Notes: generated by a model not told the origin, from the sequence alone. A stretch of DNA of 64,000 nucleotides from Vreelandella alkaliphila (GCF_016107625.1 NZ_JABASV010000012.1:22466-86465); one strand, 5' to 3'; positions 37,724-46,745 are shown, counted from the stretch's first letter. Translations and numbers: made by a program.

Positions 37724-39099
37724 TTTTTGAGCGTGCAGCGGGGCTATCTAACGCCGAAGGGCTGGCGGCTGAGAAAAGGGCTAACGAGACAGCTCATCGC
37801 AACCCGGCCCGCGCCAGGCTGATTCGTGGCATCGCCAATATCAGGGCGGCACTGCCCGATATAGATAGCTCGGACTACCTCTTTACTGAGCTTGAGCGCA
37901 TCCACCATATGCGTAACAGCGCCCAAGCGTACCGCGACACCACAGGCAGCCTGGAAGCCCTCAAGGGCAAGGAAACTATCAGCGAGGCCGAATTACGCAC
38001 CGGCCTGCAGGACATTTTCAGGGCGACCGCCATGGGCGTTGATCCTCGCCAGTTGGAAAAAGACGCCCTGACCATTAAGAGCCTGGCGGGCAAGCAAATG
38101 CTGGTTGAGCGCCTTGGTAAATCGCGAGAAACGGTAGACGCCTTGGTAGGCGATAACGCCGAGCGCATCACCACGCTGAGCAATCAAGTAAGTCGCGCCA
38201 TAGACGGTGTTAAGCAGCGCTATGGCGGCAATTCTGGCGCATCGAAGGCGTTTTTTGCGTCGCTAGAAGACGCACCAGGCACGGTAAGTCGCCGCCCTCA
38301 GCAGACGATTAACGCTATGTACAGCCAGTGGCTACGCGACCAGGCCTATGAAACCAGCACTGAATACCGAGAAAGCATAGAGGCCGCTGAGCGCATCGGG
38401 CTAGCGGTGATTGAACAGGCAAAGACGGCGAGCGGCTATAGCAAGCGTGATGGGGCCATTCTGGCGGCCAAGCATGTAGGCAGCGGCAAAGGCTTGCGCG
38501 GTGTCACCAGTCGCGCTAACTGGAGCGCAGGTCAGTATGACGCTGATATGGTCGAGCTTATGCAGGTGGTGGGTAAGACGCTACCCAAGGGTGCGCGCAT
38601 CGAGATAGGCAGCAAGGCCGATGTAGAAAAGGCAACCGGCTATCGCTATAGCACGGGGCGCGGGCGATCCTTTCAGACCGAAGGGCGCGAACCAGGTATC
38701 GGTAGCGTTAAAAAGACTTACATTTGCCTGTCGGGCAGTGTCGATAAGCGCGTACTGTTTCACGAGATGGGCCACGCGATTGAATCCGTCAATCCCGCCG
38801 TCAATTCCATGGTCAGCGTGTGGCTGAAAGCGCGCATCGAAGGCAAGCAGCCTGACTCGCTGCGCCGCTTGACGGGTATACGCACCTACAAGAATAGAGA
38901 AATAGCGGTGAAGGACGGCTTTATCGACGCCTACGTGGGCAAGGTGTACGAGCCCATCCAGGGCATCCAGTGCAATGAAGTGCTGGCGATGGGCCTTGAA
39001 CGCCTGGCCAATCCAATGGCCGCTGCACAGCTGGCCGCCCAAGACCCTGACCACCTGGCCTTGATTTTGGCCGCGCTAAAAGTGGAGTACCAGCCATGA
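37720..39099 (+). CDS. HExxH metalloprotease-like virion-operon protein
   Basis: A 459-residue protein. VLFHEMGHAIES (about residues 345-356) is a zincin HExxH motif; NEVLAMGLE, about 70 residues later, offers a Glu as third ligand, as in gluzincins. The preceding 340 residues are helical. A prohead protease is one idea, since no other head protease is visible; an ejected effector is another. It ends in an overlap with the next gene. The family itself is not recognised. Confidence 0.6.
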   Translation: MIFERAAGLSNAEGLAAEKRANETAHRNPARARLIRGIANIRAALPDIDSSDYLFTELERIHHMRNSAQAYRDTTGSLEALKGKETISEAELRTGLQDIFRATAMGVDPRQLEKDALTIKSLAGKQMLVERLGKSRETVDALVGDNAERITTLSNQVSRAIDGVKQRYGGNSGASKAFFASLEDAPGTVSRRPQQTINAMYSQWLRDQAYETSTEYRESIEAAERIGLAVIEQAKTASGYSKRDGAILAAKHVGSGKGLRGVTSRANWSAGQYDADMVELMQVVGKTLPKGARIEIGSKADVEKATGYRYSTGRGRSFQTEGREPGIGSVKKTYICLSGSVDKRVLFHEMGHAIESVNPAVNSMVSVWLKARIEGKQPDSLRRLTGIRTYKNREIAVKDGFIDAYVGKVYEPIQGIQCNEVLAMGLERLANPMAAAQLAAQDPDHLALILAALKVEYQP

Positions 39100-39413
39100 A
39101 TATCGTGCTAACCGTGCATCCTGGTAAACCTGATGCTTTCACGGTGGCGCTAGTGTCCGATGGCCCCGAAGGCGTGGCCAGTATTGGTGCCGATGACGAT
39201 GGTTTTATAGGTGCCATCGCCGCCGCCTGTAGCTACCTATCCGGCCTTGACGGCAAGACGGTCACGTTTGGCAGCAATGCCACCGTGGCCGACCTGGCTA
39301 TCGTCATTGGCAAGTACCACAACGGCGATATTGAAGTCACGGCGGGCCGCCTTCCCCCTGCCCTGCTGGATGACCCGATGACCGACGACGAACAACAGAG
39401 TGACAACCAATGA
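39096..39413 (+). CDS. Hypothetical virion-operon protein, 105 aa
   Basis: A small acidic protein with beta strands (MNIVLTVHPGKPDAFTVALV) and an Asp/Glu-rich tail (DDPMTDDEQQSDNQ). Overlaps both neighbours by four bases. Unrecognised. Confidence 0.5.
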   Translation: MNIVLTVHPGKPDAFTVALVSDGPEGVASIGADDDGFIGAIAAACSYLSGLDGKTVTFGSNATVADLAIVIGKYHNGDIEVTAGRLPPALLDDPMTDDEQQSDNQ

Positions 39414-40270
39414 GCTTTCGCCCCGCTAACCAGCATCGTCCAGCGACGGATCAACTGACCCAAGACTTTAACGCCATGATTGGCCAGCACCCTATGGCGT
39501 TTGACGTGGTGGTGTTTCCGGTAGCTGGTGAGAAAGAGGATGTAACCGCGCCCGCGATGGAGGACGTGGTGGGCAGCCTAGAAAGCGACGAGCGCCAGCT
39601 TTCCTATGGCGATCCGTTTATCACGCTGGCGCTAGAGCCGCAGCACAGCATTGAGGCCCATGGCATGCTCAGCAGTGGCATGGGCTACGGCGTAGAGCAA
39701 GACGGCGGTGACGCCTGGCGGCTGCTCATCCAGCAAGGCCCGGTGCCTAAGCGCTCGGTAGTGGCTTACGTGATGGATACTGGGCAAGGGTTGGCACTGC
39801 AAACGCTTTACGTGATGGGCGCTAAGTCGATTGGCCGCCGCGCGCCCGCAGGTTACGTGTACGAGCTAATCCCTTACCTGGGCGGCATGCAGCCGTTAAG
39901 CGCCCTGCCCAATACAGACCCTAGCGTAAGCGACATTATCAACCAGTTGGATACCCTACTGTCGTTTGACGGCAAAGCCACGTCAATGGAGCCGGTGCTG
40001 CCCAGCGATGACAGCAAGATCGAAGCCCTAAAAGCCGATATTGATGGCCTGCGTTACACCTACCAATCAATCGAGGCGAAGACCACTCACGTCATTGAGC
40101 ACGGACTAGATAGCATGTTTGTACAGACAGACGTGTGGATTATGGACGATGACGGAAAATTCTATCGCGACGTGGTAAGCGTTCAGGAAACCAGCCCCAT
40201 GAAGCTGACGGTAACGACGGCCGTCCCCGCGAATATCAAGGTGATCGTTAAAAAGGGGGAAAGCTTCTAA
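39410..40270 (+). CDS. Tail-fibre-associated protein with HGL module
   Basis: A 286-residue protein. The last 75 residues (THVIEHGLDSMFVQTDVWI, then DDDGKFYRDVV and MKLTVTTAVPANIKVIV) are a beta module that recurs in the next genes, most closely in the 40934 protein. The N-terminal 200 residues are unrecognised. It probably belongs to the fibre or its attachment. Last gene of the PL1 operon, followed by a second late promoter. Confidence 0.6.
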   Translation: MSFRPANQHRPATDQLTQDFNAMIGQHPMAFDVVVFPVAGEKEDVTAPAMEDVVGSLESDERQLSYGDPFITLALEPQHSIEAHGMLSSGMGYGVEQDGGDAWRLLIQQGPVPKRSVVAYVMDTGQGLALQTLYVMGAKSIGRRAPAGYVYELIPYLGGMQPLSALPNTDPSVSDIINQLDTLLSFDGKATSMEPVLPSDDSKIEALKADIDGLRYTYQSIEAKTTHVIEHGLDSMFVQTDVWIMDDDGKFYRDVVSVQETSPMKLTVTTAVPANIKVIVKKGESF

Positions 40271-40274
40271 AAAA

Positions 40275-40323
40275 TTACCTGGTAGGAAAAACTTTCTCAC
40301 CTAAAGTTACATGATGTTACAAT
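40275..40323 (+). promoter_or_regulatory. Late promoter PL2
   Basis: An operator half-site, TTACCTGGTAGGAAA (40275-40289), precedes GTTACATGATGTTACAAT (40306-40323), whose TACAAT is the -10. No strong -35 is visible, which suggests that an activator is needed. It drives the tail-fibre genes from 40353. Confidence 0.65.
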
Positions 40324-40352
40324 GCAGGAAAACCAGACCGTACAGGTAACGC

Positions 40353-40934
40353 ATGGCACTTTTACGCGACACGCTCACTGGCATTATCAGCGCTTTTAAC
40401 CGCGCTCACTTGCTGCGTGAGCTGTCGTTGACGGTTGCTAGCTTTAACGGCAAGGCCGAGTTTCGACTTGCCGATCACCTCCCTGCAGGTGCGCACAGCG
40501 TTGTCGTAAGTAGCGTGTCTGTTAGCAATGATAATGCTGATCTGCGTTGGCACATTGCCAGTGGATACCTTCATGCCTCGCTAAGCTCAAAAGGCCGGCA
40601 CTACTCCCCGCAGCCATGGGATGCCTTGGCACGACCTGTAACCCTATCGGTCGTTGCGGCGTATGTACCCCCACCGCTTGATGTTCCTGATCTTGATTTA
40701 GATGGCTTGCACCATTTCGGCGTTTCACTACCGGCCGAGCTTGAGCATGTAGTGAACCACGGCATGGGCAAGACGCGCTTTATCGAGCGCATTACGGACA
40801 ACGAGGGTCGCGCCCAATTTGCAAGCGTGGAGGCGCTGGACGCCAACCATGTGCGCGTCACTCTGGTGGAAGCGTTGCCGGTGCGACTGGATATGATTTT
40901 TATGCCGGATAACGCCGGTCTAGGAGCAAGTTAA
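40353..40934 (+). CDS. Tail fibre component
   Basis: A 193-residue beta-rich protein. Residues about 125-190 (LEHVVNHGMGKTRFIERITD onward to VRVTLVEALPVRLDMIF) form another copy of the HGL-type module seen in its neighbours. The N-terminal half has strand-like repeats (SVVVSSVSVSNDNADLRWH). First gene of the fibre operon; it starts 30 bases after the promoter. Confidence 0.6.
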   Translation: MALLRDTLTGIISAFNRAHLLRELSLTVASFNGKAEFRLADHLPAGAHSVVVSSVSVSNDNADLRWHIASGYLHASLSSKGRHYSPQPWDALARPVTLSVVAAYVPPPLDVPDLDLDGLHHFGVSLPAELEHVVNHGMGKTRFIERITDNEGRAQFASVEALDANHVRVTLVEALPVRLDMIFMPDNAGLGAS

Positions 40935-41848
40935 TGTCACGTTTTCCGCGCATGCACGGCATGACCTTGGCGGCTGGAGGATTTATTGAAAACCTCCGCG
41001 CTGAGCGGCTAACAGCAGACCCGACTGATTTAAGCGCTGGGCGAATTTGGTACAACGAAACAGAAAAGGCGCTCAAATTCACGTCGCTGGATTCGTCAGG
41101 AGGCATTGTTCTTCACGCGATTGCCGATGAAGCGCAGCTAGCCGCCCTGGCAGGCCGTTTGTCGTCAGTCGAGCAGACCTACGCTTCTACTGAGTTTGTG
41201 GAAGCCAAGATCGCGGCGTTAGGCGATGCGCTTGAGTATGTGGGCAGTGTAACGCCAGGCGTAGATGAAGCTAACGCCTTAGACCTCGCTGCTCTGGGCA
41301 ACACCAGCACTGGCGCGTATTACAAGGCCGATCAAAAAGGCTATGTGCGCGTGGGTGCAGGCGATCCCTTCTTTGTTAACCGTAAAGATGGGCTGCTGTT
41401 CAATGGCGCTGGTGGTGTTGATGTTCAAGACAACACCAACTCGGAGGTAGACGGCACTGACGACTACGTTCTGGTCACAGGTTCAACGGATACGGGCTTT
41501 ACGGTTGATCTTGCGCCAGCGCTCAAAGCGCGTATTGCAGACCTTGAGGCTGGCTTAGCGAACGTTGCTGGGCGAGTCGAGGCGTTAGAGCAAGGTGCCA
41601 GTAGCGTCTTGTCTGCGATAAATGCTCAGCGTTTCGTTTATCAGTCTTCTGCAGCTGCGGTTGAGCACTTGGTCGATCACGACTTAAACAGCTTGTTCGT
41701 AGCGGTCGATGTGTGGACGGAAGGTGGCGACGGCAAATACCGCAAAGACATTGTAGATATTGAAGAGACCAACGCCAGCCGAGTCACTGTGCGCCTAACG
41801 GAATCTGCAAAGATCAAGGTTGTTGTGCAAGTTATGGAGGCTGTGTAA
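40934..41848 (+). CDS. Tail fibre protein
   Basis: A 304-residue protein. The N-terminus (DPTDLSAGRIWYNETEKALK) is typical of fibre shafts that carry a label-like strand, then a trimeric coiled-coil-prone section (about 60-90 and 195-220, LAGRLSSVEQTYAS, VAGRVEALEQGASS). The C-terminal HGL-type module (VEHLVDHDLNSLFVAVDVW) is close to that of the 39410 protein. It ends with TAA directly before the GTG of the next gene. Confidence 0.7.
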   Translation: MSRFPRMHGMTLAAGGFIENLRAERLTADPTDLSAGRIWYNETEKALKFTSLDSSGGIVLHAIADEAQLAALAGRLSSVEQTYASTEFVEAKIAALGDALEYVGSVTPGVDEANALDLAALGNTSTGAYYKADQKGYVRVGAGDPFFVNRKDGLLFNGAGGVDVQDNTNSEVDGTDDYVLVTGSTDTGFTVDLAPALKARIADLEAGLANVAGRVEALEQGASSVLSAINAQRFVYQSSAAAVEHLVDHDLNSLFVAVDVWTEGGDGKYRKDIVDIEETNASRVTVRLTESAKIKVVVQVMEAV

Positions 41849-42961
41849 GTGACGGCCACCACGACAGTACGTGCCAATCTCGCGCTCCAGGGAGGGCTTC
41901 AGCTGCAAGAAGCGGCTGACTTCCCTGGCAACGCAAAGGCGGGCGCTACCTGTTTCCTTGGCGGCGTACTGTACGTGCGTGGCGATGTGGGTGGCCGACT
42001 AGCTTGGTTTCCTGTGAACGCGCCACAGCGGCGCTACGTGCATGCGCAAGGCGCTAGCGGGCGCGTATGGGAAGTCAATCACGGCCTTTCTGGCGATAGC
42101 GTTGCCGTGCTGGCATACGACCCTGATGGCAATGTACTGCCTGCAACTGTGGTCAATAGCGGCGGCATGGCTAGCGTTGATGTAGGTAGCCCTCGCACCG
42201 GCTATGCCGTGGCCTTTGGCCTGGCATTTGCTACGCCGGATCAGGGAGCAAAAGCCGATAGCGCTGTGCAGCCTGGTGATTTAGCTGACTACGCAACATC
42301 GCAAAATGCATCACTTGAGAAATATATCTCACTCAATGATTTCGACGACGGCCCTTCTGCCCGAAGTGGCTTTAGAACCTACGTTAGGGATGGTGTTTGG
42401 CATTTTAATGGTGACACAAACGCGCCTGGCGATATTGGCATTGCAATCGGCGGTAATGCGGTCTGGCACGCGGGTAACGATGGAAAAGGATCGGGGTTAG
42501 ACGCTGACTTGTTAGATGGAAAGCATGCCAGTGAATTTTCTAGCGCTGGTCATAAGCATGCAGCTAGTGAAATAACGGGGCTTGGTGACGCGGCAACAAT
42601 GAGCGCTGCGTCTATTCGCTCTGGCACGACCAAGCAAGACGTTGGATTACCTAACGTAAAAGATGTGTCGTTTAACTGGAACTGGGGCACCACGCCAACC
42701 CATTTTTGGGGGTCGGAAGGCAGCTCTACAGATCAGTATGTTTACGCGCCAGAGGCTGTGAAAGCCGGACTAGGGCTTTCCAAAGTGCGCAACGTAGCCA
42801 GCTATAGCCGGGAAGAAGCCGATAGTAACTTCTCGCGCGCTGATCACAACCATGATGGTCATCACGCCAAGAAAGCTGAGTTCGAAGAGGCGCTGGTGCG
42901 CTTAACTGAAGCGTTCAACAGAGGTGCCGACGATGTGGCGAACACTGTTATTAATGATTAA
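41849..42961 (+). CDS. Tail fibre protein with tip repeats
   Basis: A 370-residue protein, GTG start. It has an N-terminal shaft segment (AGATCFLGGVLYVRGD), an HGL-type module (about 65-130), then a classic fibre block (NAVWHAGNDGKGSGLDADLL, HASEF) and paired His-rich knobs (AGHKHAASEI, ADHNHDGHHAKK) that bind metal in T4-like fibres. It probably contacts the host surface. Coupled to the next gene by TAATG. Confidence 0.78.
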   Translation: MTATTTVRANLALQGGLQLQEAADFPGNAKAGATCFLGGVLYVRGDVGGRLAWFPVNAPQRRYVHAQGASGRVWEVNHGLSGDSVAVLAYDPDGNVLPATVVNSGGMASVDVGSPRTGYAVAFGLAFATPDQGAKADSAVQPGDLADYATSQNASLEKYISLNDFDDGPSARSGFRTYVRDGVWHFNGDTNAPGDIGIAIGGNAVWHAGNDGKGSGLDADLLDGKHASEFSSAGHKHAASEITGLGDAATMSAASIRSGTTKQDVGLPNVKDVSFNWNWGTTPTHFWGSEGSSTDQYVYAPEAVKAGLGLSKVRNVASYSREEADSNFSRADHNHDGHHAKKAEFEEALVRLTEAFNRGADDVANTVIND

Positions 42962-42996
42962 TGATTATTCACGACACCTTTGAGGAGGTAGCGCTA

Positions 42997-43836
42997 ATGA
43001 GCTTAGAGCAAATAGGTGGCTTGGTTGATGCCGCCAACCGGCTTACTAATGAAGTTTCAGAAAAACTGTCAGCAATTGACGAAAAAGTAAAACAGGCTAC
43101 CGATTCCGTGCCTGGCGCTATGAGGGCGCTGTCTCAGCAGACTTTTTATATTGACGCTGAGTACGGGAATGATAGTGGTGATGGGACAGAGGCAGATCCT
43201 ATCAAATCAATCAACGAAATTAACGGGCGCGCTGTAAACGGGTCTGAAATTAGGGTCTTTTTGAAAGCTGGACAAGTCCATTACGTTAATGGCTTTGGCT
43301 TTTCGCTATCTACTGGGATGGTAGGCTTTTACCGTTGGGGTGAGGCTGGATCTCCAAACCCTGAGATAATTTTCACTCCTATTTATCAGCAAGTTGACAA
43401 TATTTACCGTGGTTATGTTGTTGCATTATCAACGGGCAACATCTTGTTTCGTTATTGCAACCTTACTACGGAATTCGATTCTTCTCTTGGCGAGATGAGT
43501 TCGCAATCCTCGTTCGTAGGGTATACGAACAGCGCCATATCTGTCTTGGTTCACAATGGTCGAATAAGGCTAAAGAATGTGCCTCTAACGGCTGTCTATA
43601 GCGGCTATTCAGGGCGCGACCTTTATCTTTCTACGGTTACGGTTGAAAAGGTAGCCGGGGCTGATTCAGTTTCTAAGCTGGTTCGTAATCGCAACGGCAC
43701 TAATCACACTCTAAAACTCGATGTGTACGATGTTGTATTGCGTGACGGGCTAACGTGGGGCGATCTGGTTGACTTCTACCCAGATGGTCGCAACATTCTT
43801 AGCAACCTTGACCTTACGGTCTTGTCGGGGGAGTAG
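42997..43836 (+). CDS. Tail spike/fibre with beta-helix part
   Basis: A 279-residue protein. Residues about 5-45 form a coiled coil (GLVDAANRLTNEVSEKLSAI). From about residue 50 (YIDAEYGNDSGDGTEADPIK) the pattern fits a right-handed beta-helix spike. I placed the start at the ATG with GAGGAGG 8 bases upstream; an in-frame ATG at 42961, overlapping the previous stop, would add 12 residues. Base composition is more AT-rich than that of neighbouring genes, hinting at exchange of the host-range part. Confidence 0.65.
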   Translation: MSLEQIGGLVDAANRLTNEVSEKLSAIDEKVKQATDSVPGAMRALSQQTFYIDAEYGNDSGDGTEADPIKSINEINGRAVNGSEIRVFLKAGQVHYVNGFGFSLSTGMVGFYRWGEAGSPNPEIIFTPIYQQVDNIYRGYVVALSTGNILFRYCNLTTEFDSSLGEMSSQSSFVGYTNSAISVLVHNGRIRLKNVPLTAVYSGYSGRDLYLSTVTVEKVAGADSVSKLVRNRNGTNHTLKLDVYDVVLRDGLTWGDLVDFYPDGRNILSNLDLTVLSGE

Positions 43837-43838
43837 TT

Positions 43839-44306
43839 ATGATTATTGGTCGCTTAAATCATGGTGGAAGCACTCACTGGAATGTTGACACCGAGACAAC
43901 TGAAATCCCATTTGACGCGATTCTCAGTGGAGTGCAATTGAGTTTTGAGCGGGATATCGATAATGCTGCTGGTGCTGCCCGCGCAGCTTTCGTATCGCCA
44001 GGTTCTTATATTGACCAGGAATACCTTCTGGCCAAACAGGAAGCTAGCGAGTGGCTGGCCAACGGTAAAGATGAAAGTTCTGTTCCGGCTAGCGTAGCCG
44101 ACCACGTTGCGATGACAGGTCAAACAACTGAAGAAGCTGCTAACGAAATTGTTGCCACGGCTGAACAGTGGGAGCAAGCACTTTCTGCTATCCGCTCTCT
44201 GCGCCTGGCAGGCAAGACGGCAGTTCGTCAGTCGGAAACCGTGGAGGCGAAAGAGGCCGCCGCGCAGAATGCCATCACCCAGCTAAAGGCGTTTCGCCCA
44301 CAGTAA
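43839..44306 (+). CDS. Tail-fibre tip or assembly protein
   Basis: A 155-residue protein. The C-terminal half is helical (ATAEQWEQALSAIRSLRLAG), as in DUF4376-type fibre-associated proteins; the N-terminal part is beta-rich. It is the last gene of the fibre operon and likely a fibre chaperone or cap. Tentative. Confidence 0.5.
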   Translation: MIIGRLNHGGSTHWNVDTETTEIPFDAILSGVQLSFERDIDNAAGAARAAFVSPGSYIDQEYLLAKQEASEWLANGKDESSVPASVADHVAMTGQTTEEAANEIVATAEQWEQALSAIRSLRLAGKTAVRQSETVEAKEAAAQNAITQLKAFRPQ

Positions 44307-44325
44307 GTAGGCTTTCCGCTTAACG

Positions 44326-44343
44326 GTTACAAACTGTTACAAT
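44326..44343 (+). promoter_or_regulatory. Late promoter PL3
   Basis: GTTACAAACTGTTACAAT, identical over 18 bases to the site at 62089. TACAAT (44338-44343) is the -10. No repressor palindrome is evident here. Confidence 0.68.
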
Positions 44344-44375
44344 ACCCTCAGCGCTTTATGCCTGGGGGTATTTTT
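44342..44375 (+). terminator. Terminator overlapping late promoter PL3
   Basis: ATACCC (44342-44347) and GGGTAT (44366-44371), with an inner CAG/CTG pairing, are followed by five T that abut the ATG at 44376. The left arm lies before the expected start (near 44350), while the right arm carries the GGGGG ribosome site. It has the same design as at 35267. Confidence 0.6.
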
Positions 44376-45080
44376 ATGTCTGACTATTCAGTGATACAAG
44401 CTGTAGATTTTGGCTTTGGCCAGCTCCTTGCACGCATTTACAGCGAGGGTTTTGATAGCGGCCCCCAAAACTGGCGTCAGTTATTGAAGCGTCCGCCGCA
44501 GCTCAAGGTGTTTCGCGGGGATTTTGACGAGCCTCATGCGGCAGTTAGGTCTATCGAGTCCGCTGCAATTGCCAAGCAGGTATCAGATTGGGTATCTAGC
44601 AACCGCCCTTCCCTCCCGCTGGTGTTGTATGGGAGAAAGCCTAATGTGCGCACCATCGATGCCGAGGCTGCTGACTACCAGCATGACGTTGTGGCCACGA
44701 CTGATAGTGGTCAAACGGTGCGCCTCTCGTTCGCCATGATGGTAGTAGAGTACCGGTTGACACTGATGGCCTGGGATAAGCCCACGCTGGACGCAATGCA
44801 ATTGGCATGGGTGTTTCACGTTAGCAACGTCGCTAAGCGTGGCCACAAATTTGACCTTTCGTATGAGATTGATGGCGAGCCGTTAGAAGACATTATTGCT
44901 GAGATTATCGACCCTAAGACCTCAGAGTTTGACGATGTTAGCGTGCCTACAAAGGAGGGGCGACTGCACGCAGTGAGCTTGCCAGTGCGCATACGCGCTT
45001 ATGCTATCCAGGGGGCGAAGGTGGCTGTTCCTGATCAGATGCGTTGGCAGCTAGAACTCTCTATGTGTGAGGGCTGCTGA
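44376..45080 (+). CDS. Baseplate/tail protein, unassigned
   Basis: A 234-residue protein (MSDYSVIQAVDFGFGQLLAR...). Mixed alpha/beta, with a central beta-rich region (LSFAMMVVEYRLTLMAWD). First gene of the hub-spike operon; coupled to the hub gene. Likely a baseplate component by context only. Start chosen after GGGGGT; the longer frame crosses the promoter hairpin. Confidence 0.55.
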   Translation: MSDYSVIQAVDFGFGQLLARIYSEGFDSGPQNWRQLLKRPPQLKVFRGDFDEPHAAVRSIESAAIAKQVSDWVSSNRPSLPLVLYGRKPNVRTIDAEAADYQHDVVATTDSGQTVRLSFAMMVVEYRLTLMAWDKPTLDAMQLAWVFHVSNVAKRGHKFDLSYEIDGEPLEDIIAEIIDPKTSEFDDVSVPTKEGRLHAVSLPVRIRAYAIQGAKVAVPDQMRWQLELSMCEGC

Positions 45081-46048
45081 TGCAAATGCCTTTAGTTCAG
45101 CGCCTAATGGTCAATGGCCAGGCGCTCGACATTAGTCTGTTTCATAAGGTGGCTTATGTTGAAGTGCTCGACCTTTCCGGGCCTCGACTGCTGTTGCAGG
45201 CTACGGACTCTGAACGAGTCCTTAGAGATGACTTTGGCGTGATAGAGGGTGCGTTGCTTGCTGCTGAGTTGGATGATACTGGCCTGGGCGGGGGCTTGAG
45301 CATTAGTGAAGCGTTCGTCATCAAGACGGTGGATAGCGACGCCAATGACAATCTATCGATTGAGTGCATGGCAGCGCCGGTTGACGCACTAAAAACGCCC
45401 GCTAAGTCAGCTATGTTCCTGAATATTAAGTCAATGCAGGAGTTGCTGTCCGAAGCAACTGGCCTGGCGCTGGATGTTGGCAACTTTCCTCTTGTCGATG
45501 CCTGGCATTTACTCCCAGGAGAGCGGCCTAGCAAAGCACTGCGCCAGCTCGCGCGGGAGTTTGGTGCCGCGCTTTGGTACAGCCGGGGAATCCTGCACAT
45601 GCACCCCCTGGATGACCTGTGGAGTAAGCCCGTTGTTAAGACGCTGCACCATGACGATCCCCGCAAGCCTCGCTTGGACATGATTGATGACTACGCCCTC
45701 ACTTACCGATCAGGAATGATCGAAGACCGCGTAAAGCGCGGGTATGGCGGCTGGACGATGACTGAGGGGGTAATCGGTGGTGGCGCAGAGTTTGAAGCCA
45801 CGCCGCACCATCGCAGCGATGTATTAGGCAATCTCTCTAAGACGCCGATCCCAGCCATCGACCTGCTGCTGTATGGACAGGGGGTGCTAAAGCCCCGTGA
45901 CAGGCTTGAGCTAAAATTCCACCGCAGTCGAGAAGGCTGCCCCTTCGATGAATCTATACCGCCTGAAATCATGATTCATACGGTGTCAAGCCAGCAGGAG
46001 AAAGACCAGTACCGCACGCGCATTAAGGGAGTGATACTGAATGGATGA
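45080..46048 (+). CDS. Baseplate hub protein (gpD/gp27-like)
   Basis: A 322-residue protein. The segment LNIKSMQELLSEATGLALDV, followed by LLPGERPSKALRQLAREFGA and LWYSRGILHMHPLDDL, is typical of the hub domain that forms the trimeric ring under the tail tube in P2 gpD and T4 gp27. It lies directly before the spike gene and overlaps it by eight bases, the usual order. Confidence 0.75.
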   Translation: MQMPLVQRLMVNGQALDISLFHKVAYVEVLDLSGPRLLLQATDSERVLRDDFGVIEGALLAAELDDTGLGGGLSISEAFVIKTVDSDANDNLSIECMAAPVDALKTPAKSAMFLNIKSMQELLSEATGLALDVGNFPLVDAWHLLPGERPSKALRQLAREFGAALWYSRGILHMHPLDDLWSKPVVKTLHHDDPRKPRLDMIDDYALTYRSGMIEDRVKRGYGGWTMTEGVIGGGAEFEATPHHRSDVLGNLSKTPIPAIDLLLYGQGVLKPRDRLELKFHRSREGCPFDESIPPEIMIHTVSSQQEKDQYRTRIKGVILNG

Positions 46049-46733
46049 TCAGAAGCTGACGTTCAGTGGCCACAAGCAAATGGCTGAGTATCGAGCGCGC
46101 GTGGTCAGCACCCTAGACCCCAGGGGGTTATTGAGAGTCAAAGTGCGCGTGCCCGGCTGGTGGGACGGCGTGCCTGACAAAGACTTGCCCTGGGCTGAGT
46201 ACCGTTTCAATGATTCGCGCCAGCGCGGCGGCAACTTCATGCCTGCAGAAGTGGGGGATTGGGTCTGGCTGGACTTCCCTAACGGCGATACCCGCTACCC
46301 CAGGATTACCGGCTGGTGCCACTTCGCCCCGGAAGGCAAGCCGCATGCACCACATGAAGCCTGGCTAGGCCCAGACAAGATTGTGCATAGCATCGATAAG
46401 CACTTTGGCGAGCCAGAGCCGGTGGAGCCGGTATACCACAAGAGCCAGGTCATGGAGAAGCACGGTGTCGTGGTGGAGATAAACCCGGATGGTGAAGTGC
46501 TATTAACTCAGCGTAATACGGGCACGGCAGTGCGTATTACAAAAGAGGGGGATTTGACCCTGCATAGCCAAAAAGCCATGTACTCATCTAGCTCAGAAGA
46601 AACCTATCAACATACTGGCAAGAACTGGGAGCTAGATGTTGGTCAGGACATGAAGCTCAATGTGGCGGGGGATATAGATATAACTGCGGGCGGAGACATG
46701 AAGTTAAAAGCATCAATGATTTATCTTAATTAA
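46041..46733 (+). CDS. Baseplate central spike (gpV/gp5-like)
   Basis: A 230-residue protein. An OB-fold (about residues 15-100, DPRGLLRVKVRVPGWWDG, VGDWVWLDFPNGD) is followed by a C-terminal triple-stranded beta-helix with regular repeats (DVGQDMKLNVAGDIDITAG). The spike pierces the outer membrane during contraction; the PAAR protein encoded two genes later caps it. No lysozyme domain is present, unlike T4 gp5. Confidence 0.82.
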   Translation: MDDQKLTFSGHKQMAEYRARVVSTLDPRGLLRVKVRVPGWWDGVPDKDLPWAEYRFNDSRQRGGNFMPAEVGDWVWLDFPNGDTRYPRITGWCHFAPEGKPHAPHEAWLGPDKIVHSIDKHFGEPEPVEPVYHKSQVMEKHGVVVEINPDGEVLLTQRNTGTAVRITKEGDLTLHSQKAMYSSSSEETYQHTGKNWELDVGQDMKLNVAGDIDITAGGDMKLKASMIYLN

Positions 46734-46745
46734 GGAGGGTTTTAG

